Source: Paenibacillus sp. JJ-100 (lineage in GTDB: Bacteria; Bacillota; Bacilli; Paenibacillales; Paenibacillaceae). Taken from it: a DNA stretch of 38,297 bases. Of this stretch, positions 18,287 to 26,839 are shown one piece after another (positions within the stretch are counted from its first letter, which is position 1; every line of letters starts with the position of its first letter). The notes beneath the pieces were generated by a model. It was given only the letters and a program-made list of their open reading frames with translations. It was not told where the DNA came from and did no database searches. Both the position numbers and the translations under genes were made by a program. Location: the NCBI RefSeq assembly GCF_948329825.1, contig NZ_CAOJCM010000015.1, positions 1 through 38,297 on the forward strand. The letters are read 5' to 3'.

Positions 18287-19198
18287 ATGTATGAGAAGAA
18301 AATTACTTGCAATGTTTTATTGGTAACATATAACCATGAGAAGTATATTAAGCAAGCAATTGAAAGTATTCTTGAGCAAAAAACTAACTTCAAGTATGAA
18401 ATAATAGTTGCGGATGACTGTTCAACTGATCAGACAATTAATATCATATCAGAGTATGCGAATGAGTATCCAGAACTATTCAAGCTGCTTCCTAAACAAG
18501 ACAACTTAGGAATCACACTTAACTATAAAAGAGGATTTGCTGCATGTAATGGTGAGTATGTCGCTGTTTTAGAAGGGGATGATTACTGGACGGATCCTCA
18601 AAGATTACAAAAACATGTAGATTTCTTAGAATCAAATAAAGCATGTGTACTGACATTCAATCAATTTGTCGTTCATGATATGAAAAAGAAAAGGCATAAG
18701 GTTCAGCCATGGAGTTGGGATAAGAGTTTTCAATTAATCAACACGTCTGAACTAGTTTTAGATAATTTTATTGGTAATTTCTCCACTTGTGTGTACAGGA
18801 CTAAAAATATAAAGATGATTAAAGAATCTCTTTATGAACTTACAGTTTACGACTGGATGACAAATATAGTTGTGTCTCAAGAGGGGCTAATAGCTTATTT
18901 ACCGGAAGTAATGTCCGTTTATCGGTTGCATCCTAATGGCACATGGAGTCAAAAGGATGAGGTGGAGAAATTAAAGGAAACTATTAAGCTAATTGATGAT
19001 TATGACAACTTTTTAGAGAAATTGTATCATGAGGAATTTGTGATACACAAGAATAGGTTAATGGAGAGAATTTCAATTATTGAAGGGCCGTTAGATGTTA
19101 CAAATAAGGAAAGTGTGAAGAATATAATTAAAAAATATGTTCCTCCAATTTTCATTCATTTTCTCAAGTTGGTTATTCCACCGAAATTCTATAAATAA
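18287..19198 (+). CDS. GT2 family glycosyltransferase
   Basis: A 303-residue GT-A fold glycosyltransferase that should add one sugar to the lipid-linked glycan at the inner face of the membrane. Visible motifs are VTYNHEKYIKQAIESIL, the DDCSTD nucleotide-binding motif near residue 43, and EGDDYWTDP (DXD-type metal site) near 90. The C terminus has no extra domain. ATG 18287 begins two bases after the methyltransferase stop, so translation is probably coupled. Sugar and linkage cannot be read from sequence. Confidence 0.88.
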   Translation: MYEKKITCNVLLVTYNHEKYIKQAIESILEQKTNFKYEIIVADDCSTDQTINIISEYANEYPELFKLLPKQDNLGITLNYKRGFAACNGEYVAVLEGDDYWTDPQRLQKHVDFLESNKACVLTFNQFVVHDMKKKRHKVQPWSWDKSFQLINTSELVLDNFIGNFSTCVYRTKNIKMIKESLYELTVYDWMTNIVVSQEGLIAYLPEVMSVYRLHPNGTWSQKDEVEKLKETIKLIDDYDNFLEKLYHEEFVIHKNRLMERISIIEGPLDVTNKESVKNIIKKYVPPIFIHFLKLVIPPKFYK

Positions 19199-19212
19199 GC
19201 GGGTGTATATTT

Positions 19213-20334
19213 TTGAATAAGGATCCTAAAGTATCAGTTATAATACCATCATATAATCATTCTAAATTTTTGAAGCAAGCTATTGAGAGTGTTCTAAATC
19301 AGACATACAAAAATTTCGAACTAATCATTGTGGACGATGCCTCTTCTGATAACTCGAATGAAATTATCCAATCTTATAATGACGAAAGAATTAAATCTTT
19401 TTGTTTCCAAACTAACCAAGGTGCTGTTGATACTCTTAACTATGGAATTTTATCTTCAGATTCTGATTACGTTGCTTTATTGAATTCAGATGACTATTGG
19501 GAACAAAATAAACTTGAAAAACAAATGAAGTACTTGGAAAATAACCCGGATGTATCATGTGTCTTTACAGATGCTTACTTTATTGATGAGTCAAATAATA
19601 TACTACAGAAAAATGATTATTTTTGGGCAGATGCTTTTACTCAGTCTAATAAATCTTCTGGAGAGTGGCTACACCAACTGTTTTATAAATTAAATTGTTT
19701 TTGTCATCCATCTCTCTTAATCAAACGTTCCATCTATTCTGAAATAGGTATGTACAATCCTAGTTTTAGACAACTTCCAGATTTCTCAATGTGGATTAAT
19801 GTAATAAAAAAATATAAGATACATGTAATGGAGGAAAAATTAGTATATTTCAGAATACTATCAAATGAAATGAATACTAGTTCCGTCACTTATAAAAATA
19901 TTATTAGAAATAAAAATGAACTTTTTATCATAATGGATGATTTCTTTAATGGAATTTCTGATGAAGACTTTATAGATGGATTTCTGAAGGAGAAAAGTTC
20001 AAAATCGTATACAAGAGATGAAATTGAATGTGAGAAAGCTTTTGCATATTTTAGAGAGATCTCTTATGACATAAAGCCGATCTACAAATTGATTGGTTTG
20101 AAAAAATTAAGTGAATTGCTGAACAATGAGACAACGAGGGTGGTTTTGGAAGAGAAGTTTAATTTCCGTGATAAGGATTTCTTCGAAATGACTGGTTCTC
20201 TTGATATTGTAGATGTTTTTGAGAAATCTACTCAACAAGTTATTTTAGACAGTGCAAAAAGAAAAATACAAAAAGCCCCTAATTTGTATTCGAAACTAAG
20301 AAAGTTCTTCGGGAAACAAGGAAGAGAAAAATGA
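19213..20334 (+). CDS. GT2 family glycosyltransferase
   Basis: A 373-residue GT-A enzyme with SVIIPSYNHSKFLKQAIESV, VDDASSDNS, LLNSDDYWEQNK and a C-terminal helical extension (residues about 250-373) that may contact the membrane or partners. It starts at TTG 19213 with a weak ribosome site (AGCGGGTG) and overlaps the next gene by four bases. It presumably adds another residue of the repeat unit; donor and acceptor unknown. Confidence 0.87.
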   Translation: MNKDPKVSVIIPSYNHSKFLKQAIESVLNQTYKNFELIIVDDASSDNSNEIIQSYNDERIKSFCFQTNQGAVDTLNYGILSSDSDYVALLNSDDYWEQNKLEKQMKYLENNPDVSCVFTDAYFIDESNNILQKNDYFWADAFTQSNKSSGEWLHQLFYKLNCFCHPSLLIKRSIYSEIGMYNPSFRQLPDFSMWINVIKKYKIHVMEEKLVYFRILSNEMNTSSVTYKNIIRNKNELFIIMDDFFNGISDEDFIDGFLKEKSSKSYTRDEIECEKAFAYFREISYDIKPIYKLIGLKKLSELLNNETTRVVLEEKFNFRDKDFFEMTGSLDIVDVFEKSTQQVILDSAKRKIQKAPNLYSKLRKFFGKQGREK

Positions 20335-21017
20335 TGAGTTCATGGGCTGGTTTACCGATAGTTATATTTGGTACCGGAGGTTGTGCTAAGGAAATTAAAG
20401 CACTAATAGATGAAATTAATGGATTTATGTATCAGAACATCTACAATCTCATAGGATTTGTTACAAATGATAAATCTGAGGTTGGAAAGAAGATTGAGGA
20501 AGTTGAAATATTTTGTACGAATGATGAATTTCACCTTTTATGCCATAAATTCTCCTCTATTGGAGTTGTTATTGGACTGGCGGATCCCATTTTAAAGAAA
20601 AATCTTAGGGATAAAATAGAGGATATGGAAGTATCGAATGTGGTTTTTCCTAATTTAATACATCCACGTGCTAATTTATCTCAGAGTATAAATAATAAGA
20701 TGGGATTTGGGAACGTCATATGTTCAGGTGTAAATATGACGGTGAATATTAAATTGGGGAATTTTGTGTTATTGAATCGTTCTTGCAATATAGGTCATGA
20801 TGTCGTTATAGGTGATTTTTGTACTATTAATCCCAATGCTATTATATCAGGTAATGTAAATATTGGCGAATTATCACTTATAGGAGCGGGTGCGTCAATT
20901 AAAGAAAAGATTTTTGTAGGTAAGCAAAGTAAAGTCGGATTAGGAGCAATTGTTGTTAAGGATGTTCGTGAGTTGACTACAGTCATTTCAACAGCTGCAC
21001 GAGAAATGAATATATGA
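20331..21017 (+). CDS. NeuD/PglD/VioB-like sugar O/N-acyltransferase
   Basis: A 228-residue left-handed beta-helix acyltransferase. The N-terminal Rossmann-like sugar-binding part has PIVIFGTGGCAKEI; hexapeptide repeats run from about residue 115 to the end (GDFCTINPNAIISGNVNIG, GAGASIKEKIFVG). PglD and VioB of this family acetylate the 4-amino group of nucleotide-activated 4-amino-6-deoxy sugars. The aminotransferase encoded just downstream makes a VioB-like role likely: acetyl (or other acyl) transfer to dTDP-4-amino-4,6-dideoxyglucose. Its start overlaps the stop of the upstream glycosyltransferase by four bases (ATGA). Confidence 0.82.
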   Translation: MMSSWAGLPIVIFGTGGCAKEIKALIDEINGFMYQNIYNLIGFVTNDKSEVGKKIEEVEIFCTNDEFHLLCHKFSSIGVVIGLADPILKKNLRDKIEDMEVSNVVFPNLIHPRANLSQSINNKMGFGNVICSGVNMTVNIKLGNFVLLNRSCNIGHDVVIGDFCTINPNAIISGNVNIGELSLIGAGASIKEKIFVGKQSKVGLGAIVVKDVRELTTVISTAAREMNI

Positions 21018-21109
21018 TCTTTAAAGCCATTCGACTATTTAAGAGATTTGAGCTTTTAGTCAAAAAGAGGATCCTTATTATTTCCTGGGACAAAGCAAAC
21101 CACAAGTAA
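21014..21109 (+). pseudogene. Possible 31-codon gene remnant or micro-ORF
   Basis: ATG 21014 overlaps the acyltransferase stop by four bases (ATGA), the same coupling as seen between real genes of this operon. It encodes a basic, hydrophobic 31-residue peptide (MIFKAIRLFKRFELLVKK..). After the stop at 21107-21109 about 230 bases carry only broken reading frames. This looks like the start of a gene whose remainder was lost; a real micro-protein is the alternative. Confidence 0.3.
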
Positions 21110-21325
21110 ATGGTGTTATTAACCCTTTGTGACAAAGATAGTTAAAGAACAAAGATTTTAATTCAAACTCTATCACCTGAACCTTATCTCATCACAGATA
21201 TACAACCTCAAATGAAGCAACTGAGAAGCCAAAATGGTTATTAAAATATCTGAGCAATTTTCCTTACGCAGAGATGTCGAAGTTGTAAACTACGAATGAG
21301 AGAAAACAGGCGAAACATTACTTTA

Positions 21326-21333
21326 GAGGGAGG
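21326..21333 (+). promoter_or_regulatory. Ribosome binding site deciding the aminotransferase start
   Basis: GAGGGAGG ends 10 bases before ATG 21344. The in-frame ATG at 21296 has no purine-rich site, and the 16 codons it would add are not like the family N terminus. Confidence 0.6.
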
Positions 21334-21343
21334 CCATATATCA

Positions 21344-22483
21344 ATGTATGAATTAAGAAAGTTAGACTCGCCTGTAAATGTAACAAGAACATTTATGCCC
21401 CCGTTTTCAGAGTTCACAGCAGAAATTGAACGACTTTGGAATAATTCATGGATTACAAATAATGGAGTATTACATCAAGAATTTGAGGAGAAATTGATTG
21501 AATATTGCGAAGTTGAAAATATAAGCCTTTTAGTCAATGGACATCTTGCTTTGGAAACAGCATTAAAAACATTAGATTTGAAAGGTGAGGTTATTACCAC
21601 GCCATTTACTTTTGCCTCAACCATACATGCTATAGTAAATTGTGGTTTAACGCCTGTTTTTTGTGACATCGATAAAGATGACTATAATATTGATGTTTCT
21701 AAAATTGAAAGACTAATAAATGAAAAAACAGTGGCGATCTTACCAGTACATGTATTTGGTACACCTTGTAAAGTACATGAGATTGAAAAGATATCCAAGA
21801 AGTATAACTTGAAAGTCATATATGATGCTGCACATGCTTTTGGAGTTAAACTAGATGGAAAATCAATTGCTTCGCATGGAGACTTGTCCATGTTTAGTCT
21901 TCATGCTACTAAACTGTTCCATTCAATTGAGGGGGGGGTGTTGAGTTATAAAAATAGTAACTACAAAAAGAAAATTAATCTTCTAAAAAATTTCGGTATT
22001 AGTGGTCCAGAAACAGTTGAAATGGTTGGCTATAATGCAAAAATGAATGAGTTTCAAGCTGCAATGGGGCTCGTTAATTTAAATTATGTTGAAACTAATA
22101 TCAATAAGAGGAAATTAATAACAGATAAGTATGTTAGTCTCCTTAAAGGGATTCCTGGAATACAGTTACTAAATTATAGTCTGAATAATATCGAGTATAA
22201 TTACTCCTATTTTCCAGTTCTTTTCGACCCAATACTATTTGGAGTATCAAGAGATACAGTTCATGAGTTGCTTGGAGAAAATAATATTTTCACTAGAAAG
22301 TATTTCTACCCCCTTGCGACAGACTATGATTGCTTTGAAGAAAAATATAGTGGACTTGATTTGCCGAATGCGAAGGCAATAAGTGACAAAGTTCTAACTT
22401 TACCAATATATCCCGAGTTGTCATTAGAAACAGTCGAGATAATCTGTGAGAATATAATAGAAATTCACCGGAGGTCATTATGA
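21344..22483 (+). CDS. DegT/DnrJ/EryC1 aminotransferase, VioA-like
   Basis: A 379-residue PLP-dependent sugar aminotransferase. The lysine for PLP is K190 in SLHATKLFHS; other family marks are LLVNGHLALETAL, VITTPFTFASTIHAI, LPVHVFGTPC, YDAAHAFG and GYNAKMNEFQAAMGL. The pattern closely follows VioA, which converts dTDP-4-keto-6-deoxyglucose to dTDP-4-amino-4,6-dideoxyglucose (viosamine). RmlA and RmlB, encoded just downstream, make that substrate. No 3,4-ketoisomerase (FdtA) is visible in the window, which argues for a 4-amino rather than a 3-amino product. It overlaps rmlA by four bases. Start chosen by the ribosome site at 21326. Confidence 0.85.
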   Translation: MYELRKLDSPVNVTRTFMPPFSEFTAEIERLWNNSWITNNGVLHQEFEEKLIEYCEVENISLLVNGHLALETALKTLDLKGEVITTPFTFASTIHAIVNCGLTPVFCDIDKDDYNIDVSKIERLINEKTVAILPVHVFGTPCKVHEIEKISKKYNLKVIYDAAHAFGVKLDGKSIASHGDLSMFSLHATKLFHSIEGGVLSYKNSNYKKKINLLKNFGISGPETVEMVGYNAKMNEFQAAMGLVNLNYVETNINKRKLITDKYVSLLKGIPGIQLLNYSLNNIEYNYSYFPVLFDPILFGVSRDTVHELLGENNIFTRKYFYPLATDYDCFEEKYSGLDLPNAKAISDKVLTLPIYPELSLETVEIICENIIEIHRRSL

Positions 22484-23223
22484 AAGGTATAATACTCGCG
22501 GGAGGGACAGGCTCACGCTTATATCCTCTCACAAAGGTTACTAATAAACATCTTCTTCCTGTGGGGAAGTATCCTATGATCTTTCACTCTGTACACAAGC
22601 TTAAACTATCCGGAATTGAGGATATTTTAATTGTTACAGGCAAAGATCATATGGGAGATGTTGTTAACCTTCTAGGAAGTGGTAGTGAAATGGGAGTTAC
22701 TTTCACATATAAAGTTCAAGATGAAGCTGGAGGAATTGCTCAAGCGTTAAATCTTGCTAAACATTTTGTAGGTAAGGATAAAATGACTGTTATTTTGGGG
22801 GATAATGTATTTTCTGATGATATATCTCCATATGTTGAGAATTTTAGAACGCAAGATGCAGGAGCTAAAATCCTGATTCAGGAAGTTTCAGATCCGCATC
22901 GTTTTGGGGTTCCGGAGATTGAAGGAGAACGTATTGTCTCCATTGAAGAGAAGCCGCAAAAGCCTAAAAGCAATTATGCGGTAACCGGCATATATATGTT
23001 TGATAGTAATGTATTTGAGATTATCGATACCTTGAAACCATCCGCTCGAGGTGAATTAGAAATTACTGATGTTAATAATGCATATATCGAAAAAGGAAAC
23101 TTGACCTACGACATTCTTAAGGGCTGGTGGACAGATGCAGGAACTCATGCTTCTCTAGCAAAAGCTAATGAACTTTCACAAGACATTCAATTTGGAATTG
23201 AATATGGTAAATTAAAACTTTAA
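22480..23223 (+). CDS. rfbA: Glucose-1-phosphate thymidylyltransferase (short, SpsI type)
   Basis: First step of dTDP-sugar synthesis: dTTP + glucose-1-phosphate to dTDP-glucose. The 247-residue protein shows ILAGGTGSRLYPLTKVTNKHLLPVG (residues 5-29; signature G-G-x-G-[ST]-R-L), VILGDNVF near 107 and EKPQKP near 155. It lacks the C-terminal regulatory extension of ~290-residue RmlA and so resembles Bacillus SpsI. Its first half is A+T rich like the genes before it, while the second half is more like the rml genes after it. It supplies both the VioA branch and the rhamnose branch. Confidence 0.93.
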   Translation: MKGIILAGGTGSRLYPLTKVTNKHLLPVGKYPMIFHSVHKLKLSGIEDILIVTGKDHMGDVVNLLGSGSEMGVTFTYKVQDEAGGIAQALNLAKHFVGKDKMTVILGDNVFSDDISPYVENFRTQDAGAKILIQEVSDPHRFGVPEIEGERIVSIEEKPQKPKSNYAVTGIYMFDSNVFEIIDTLKPSARGELEITDVNNAYIEKGNLTYDILKGWWTDAGTHASLAKANELSQDIQFGIEYGKLKL

Positions 23224-23237
23224 TAGGAAGGAGCAGC

Positions 23238-23801
23238 ATGATGGAGATAACCTCCTTGAGATTTGAAGGAGCTTCTTTAATAGTACCCAAAGTTCACGGT
23301 GACCACCGGGGTTTTTTTATGGAAAGTTACAACGATAATGTCATGAGACAAAATGGGCTTCAATTCCACTTCATTCAAGACAACCAATCCTTGTCGGCGC
23401 AACCTGGAGTGCTCCGTGGATTACACTATCAGTTGAATCCAAAAGCACAAACCAAGTTAATCCGTGTTATTTCCGGTGCGATCTATGATGTCATTGTTGA
23501 CATTAGAAAAGGATCCCCAACGTTTGGTCAATGGGAAGGTTTCATTCTTAGCGAGCATAATCATCGTCAGTTGCTCGTCCCGAAAGGATTCGCTCACGGC
23601 TTCTGTACGTTGGTTCCGAACACCCAAGTCTTTTACAAAGTAGACGAATACTATTCCCCTGAGCATGATCGTGGCATATTATGGAGTGATCCGGCGCTTG
23701 GAATTGATTGGCCTACGTCCAATCCGATCTTGTCCGACAAGGACCAGAGGCACCCATTGCTGAAGGACGCAGAGATCAATTTTAATTTCGAAGTGAAGTA
23801 A
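23238..23801 (+). CDS. rfbC: dTDP-4-dehydrorhamnose 3,5-epimerase
   Basis: Epimerises dTDP-4-keto-6-deoxyglucose at C3 and C5 on the way to dTDP-L-rhamnose. Normal length (187). The cupin core shows DHRGFFMESY, VLRGLHYQ with the catalytic histidine, VIVDIRKGSPTFGQW, VPKGFAHGF and the late DPALGIDWP motif. ATG 23238 and ATG 23241 are both in reach of AGGAAGGAG (23225-23233). It is 14 bases after rmlA. Confidence 0.95.
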   Translation: MMEITSLRFEGASLIVPKVHGDHRGFFMESYNDNVMRQNGLQFHFIQDNQSLSAQPGVLRGLHYQLNPKAQTKLIRVISGAIYDVIVDIRKGSPTFGQWEGFILSEHNHRQLLVPKGFAHGFCTLVPNTQVFYKVDEYYSPEHDRGILWSDPALGIDWPTSNPILSDKDQRHPLLKDAEINFNFEVK

Positions 23802-23819
23802 TTAGGAGGTTTTCATCCC

Positions 23820-24845
23820 ATGAAATTGCTCGTTACCGGCGGTGCCGGATTTATTGGTAGTAACTTTGTTATGTATATGCTAGAACAGTATCCGAACTAT
23901 GAAATTATTAATATAGACGCGCTTACCTATGCGGGCAATCTAGAGAATTTAAAATCTCTTGAGGGCAATAAGCGGCATACTTTTGTCAAAGCAGATATTA
24001 CAGATGCTGCTGAGATGGACCGCCTGATTGGCCAAGGTGTAGATGTAGTCGTTAATTTTGCAGCAGAATCACACGTGGATCGCAGCATAATGGAACCGGA
24101 TGTTTTCGTACGAACGAATGTGAATGGCACTCAAGTACTGCTTGAAGCTGCTAAAAAACATAATATAACCAAGTTCGTTCAAGTATCAACGGATGAGGTG
24201 TACGGATCTTTAGGTCCAACAGGACTTTTTACAGAGGAAACTCCGCTTCAACCAAACAGCCCTTACTCTGCCTCCAAAGCAGGAGGGGATCTGCTGGTAC
24301 GTGCTTATCATGAAACCTTTGGGCTGCCTGTAAATATTACGCGTTGCTCTAACAACTATGGTCCCCTTCAATTTCCTGAGAAGTTGATTCCGCTTATGAT
24401 TTCACGTGCGCTGAATGATGAGGCTTTGCCTATATACGGAGATGGGCTGAACATTCGAGATTGGCTTTATGTAGAGGATCATTGCAGTGCAATTGATCTT
24501 GTTATTCATAAGGGACGTAATGGTGAGGTTTATAATATTGGCGGTAACAATGAGCGGACTAACATACACATTGTGAAGACCATTTTGGAACAGCTGGGTA
24601 AACCGGAATCCTTGATCCAATATGTGCAGGACCGTTTGGGACATGACCGACGTTATGGTATCGACCCTACCAAAACGATGAACGAACTGGGCTGGAAGCC
24701 TAAGCATAACTTTGAGACAGGAATTAAGGAAACCATTCAGTGGTATTTAGATAACAAAGATTGGTGGACACGTATTCAATCCGGGGCCTATCAGGAGTAC
24801 TATGAGAAGCAGTATGGTGCTCGTTTAGGGGACGATAAGGCATGA
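23820..24845 (+). CDS. rfbB: dTDP-glucose 4,6-dehydratase
   Basis: Converts dTDP-glucose to dTDP-4-keto-6-deoxyglucose, the branch point for rhamnose and for the VioA product. An extended SDR of 341 residues with GGAGFIGSNFV (NAD site), AAESHVDRSI, STDEVYG, the YSASKAG catalytic tyrosine/lysine motif, and RCSNNYGPLQFPEKLIPLMI. AGGAGG stands before ATG 23820. It overlaps rfbD by four bases. Confidence 0.96.
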   Translation: MKLLVTGGAGFIGSNFVMYMLEQYPNYEIINIDALTYAGNLENLKSLEGNKRHTFVKADITDAAEMDRLIGQGVDVVVNFAAESHVDRSIMEPDVFVRTNVNGTQVLLEAAKKHNITKFVQVSTDEVYGSLGPTGLFTEETPLQPNSPYSASKAGGDLLVRAYHETFGLPVNITRCSNNYGPLQFPEKLIPLMISRALNDEALPIYGDGLNIRDWLYVEDHCSAIDLVIHKGRNGEVYNIGGNNERTNIHIVKTILEQLGKPESLIQYVQDRLGHDRRYGIDPTKTMNELGWKPKHNFETGIKETIQWYLDNKDWWTRIQSGAYQEYYEKQYGARLGDDKA

Positions 24846-25720
24846 AAGTTCTCGTAACTGGCGCAAGTGGCCAGCTTGGACGTGATGTTGTGCTTCTTTT
24901 GAAAAAGGAAGGGCATGATGTTCTTGCTTGTGATCGGGATCAGATGGACATTACTAATCAAGTCCAATGTAATGACGTCATATCGTCATATCATCCAGAA
25001 GTCATTATTCATTGTGCTGCATATACTGCTGTGGATATAGCAGAGACTGATATAGATGGTGCATATAAGGTTAATTCAGTAGGAACACGTAATGTGACCG
25101 TAGCTGCGGAAAAGGTCGGAGCAAAACTCATCTACATCAGCACAGATTATGTGTTTGATGGTCAGTCGACCAATGCTTATCAGGAATATGATAATACGAA
25201 CCCTCAAAGCGTATATGGCAAATCCAAACGGGCTGGAGAATGGCTTGTGCAGTCATTGTCCTCCAAATGGTTTGTTGTGCGAACGTCATGGGTATACGGC
25301 CTGTACGGGAATAATTTTGTCAAAACGATGTTAAAGCTTGGGCAGGAAAAACCAAAACTTCAGGTCGTTCATGATCAAAAAGGATCACCGACATATACTG
25401 TAGACTTGGCCGCATTCCTTATCGAACTAATGGCTACAGAAAGTTACGGTATATACCATGCTTCCAATCGTGGAGAGTGCACATGGTATGAATTTACACA
25501 AGCTATTTTTGACGAAGCTCGAACTACTGGGGGAATTACCATTCAAGCTGAATTGGAACCGTGCACAACGGAGCAGTTTCCAAGACCGGCTCCCAGACCC
25601 GTTAATTCAGTGATGGATCATTTATCCATTCGAACTAACGGTTTGACGGACCTCCGCCCGTGGCAGGAAGGGTTACGTGATTTTATCCGTACTTTGTCAG
25701 AAGATAAACAAAGCAAATAA
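24842..25720 (+). CDS. rfbD: dTDP-4-dehydrorhamnose reductase
   Basis: Last step to dTDP-L-rhamnose (NAD(P)H-dependent reduction at C4). The 292-residue SDR shows TGASGQLGRDVV, ISTDYVFDG, YGKSKRAGE (Y-x3-K), VRTSWVYG and a C-terminal RPAPRPVNSVMD segment typical of RmlD. It ends the rml operon: a hairpin follows at once. Confidence 0.96.
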   Translation: MKVLVTGASGQLGRDVVLLLKKEGHDVLACDRDQMDITNQVQCNDVISSYHPEVIIHCAAYTAVDIAETDIDGAYKVNSVGTRNVTVAAEKVGAKLIYISTDYVFDGQSTNAYQEYDNTNPQSVYGKSKRAGEWLVQSLSSKWFVVRTSWVYGLYGNNFVKTMLKLGQEKPKLQVVHDQKGSPTYTVDLAAFLIELMATESYGIYHASNRGECTWYEFTQAIFDEARTTGGITIQAELEPCTTEQFPRPAPRPVNSVMDHLSIRTNGLTDLRPWQEGLRDFIRTLSEDKQSK

Positions 25721-25728
25721 CCATAACT

Positions 25729-25764
25729 AACTCTCGCTCTTGTATTTCTGAGCGAGAGTTTTCG
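25729..25764 (+). terminator. Terminator-like hairpin after rfbD
   Basis: An 11-bp stem (25729-25739 with 25750-25760, AACTCTCGCTC / GAGCGAGAGTT) with only four T before a C. The short T run makes it a weaker terminator than the others, so some read-through into the next gene is likely. Confidence 0.65.
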
Positions 25765-25802
25765 TATATAATAAAGAGAAAAGTTAATTTTTGAGGTGAA
25801 AT

Positions 25803-26744
25803 GTGAGTCAATCAAAAGTATGTATCATGCTTTCTACATATAACGGTGCAAAATATATTGAAGAACAACTTGAAAGTTTGGTGGCACAGCAGCACGTCCA
25901 GATGGATATTTACATCAGGGATGATGGCTCTTCCGATGAAACACTCGAGAAGGTTCGTAATTACACCAAATCGGTTTCCGATGAGATCAAAATTCATATT
26001 TTTGAGGGTGAGAATTTAGGAGTGATCGGCAGTTTTTTTGAACTAGTGCGTTTAACAAACCCTGTATACGATTATTACGCTTTTTGTGATCAAGATGACG
26101 TGTGGCAACCGTACAAACTCAGCAGGGCTGTGGAAAAACTCCAATCAAGACCATCCGATACTCCGTTGATGTATTGTTCGTCTACCCAAATGGTAGATCA
26201 GGAGTTGAACCATTTGAACATATGGCCAGCTCTTCCTCCAAAACCACTCAGTATGTATAACGCTTTGGTTGAAAATTGCTGTGTTGGCTGCACGATGGTT
26301 CTGAATCCAGTCACTTTCGAGCAGATCAGGACTAATCTCCCCTCTGAGCTGACAAGCATTCTTATGCATGATCGTTGGATTTATCTTTATGTCAGTAGCT
26401 TTGGAGAAGTGATATTTGATAAGGAGCCCACTATTCTGTACAGACAACATCAGGAAAACGTTATGGGAGGTAGTAACAAAGGTTGGAGTACGAAATGGAA
26501 GAGAAGATTTGATCGATTCTCAAATGTAGGAAGCTTAAGATTAAGTGAGCAAGCAAGGTTATTCAATGAGATATATGGAGAATATTTAACTTCGGTTCAA
26601 TCACATGATGTTAAAAGTTTTTTAAACGGATTAGAAGGTAGCTTTATTAAGAGAATAAAGTACGCCCTAAACATGCCTTTCTACCGCCAAGCCGCGTTAG
26701 ATAATCTTGTTCTTAAACTCATATATGTGCTGAAGAAAGTATAA
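25803..26744 (+). CDS. GT2 family glycosyltransferase, rhamnosyltransferase-like
   Basis: A 313-residue GT-A enzyme. Motifs: CIMLSTYNGAKYIEEQLESL, IRDDGSSDET and FCDQDDVWQPYKL, the last typical of the RfbF/RgpB-like rhamnosyltransferase branch. It starts at GTG 25803 after GAGGTGA. Coming straight after rmlACBD, it probably transfers rhamnose; this is inference from context and motif style. Its base composition is closer to the rml genes than to the A+T-rich block. Confidence 0.85.
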   Translation: MSQSKVCIMLSTYNGAKYIEEQLESLVAQQHVQMDIYIRDDGSSDETLEKVRNYTKSVSDEIKIHIFEGENLGVIGSFFELVRLTNPVYDYYAFCDQDDVWQPYKLSRAVEKLQSRPSDTPLMYCSSTQMVDQELNHLNIWPALPPKPLSMYNALVENCCVGCTMVLNPVTFEQIRTNLPSELTSILMHDRWIYLYVSSFGEVIFDKEPTILYRQHQENVMGGSNKGWSTKWKRRFDRFSNVGSLRLSEQARLFNEIYGEYLTSVQSHDVKSFLNGLEGSFIKRIKYALNMPFYRQAALDNLVLKLIYVLKKV

Positions 26745-26772
26745 GCGTATACTGGAATCTACTTTTAATGTC

Positions 26773-26798
26773 TTGACACGTCCAAGATATGCTATACT
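26773..26798 (+). promoter_or_regulatory. Possible promoter before the second rhamnosyltransferase-like gene
   Basis: TTGACA (26773-26778) and TATACT (26793-26798) are near-consensus, but the spacer is only 14 bases. TCTTGA at 26771 would give 16. The elements are good and the spacing is poor. Confidence 0.35.
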
Positions 26799-26839
26799 TT
26801 CAATAGTTAAACAAGAGACGAAGTCAGGAGTTTTTCAAA

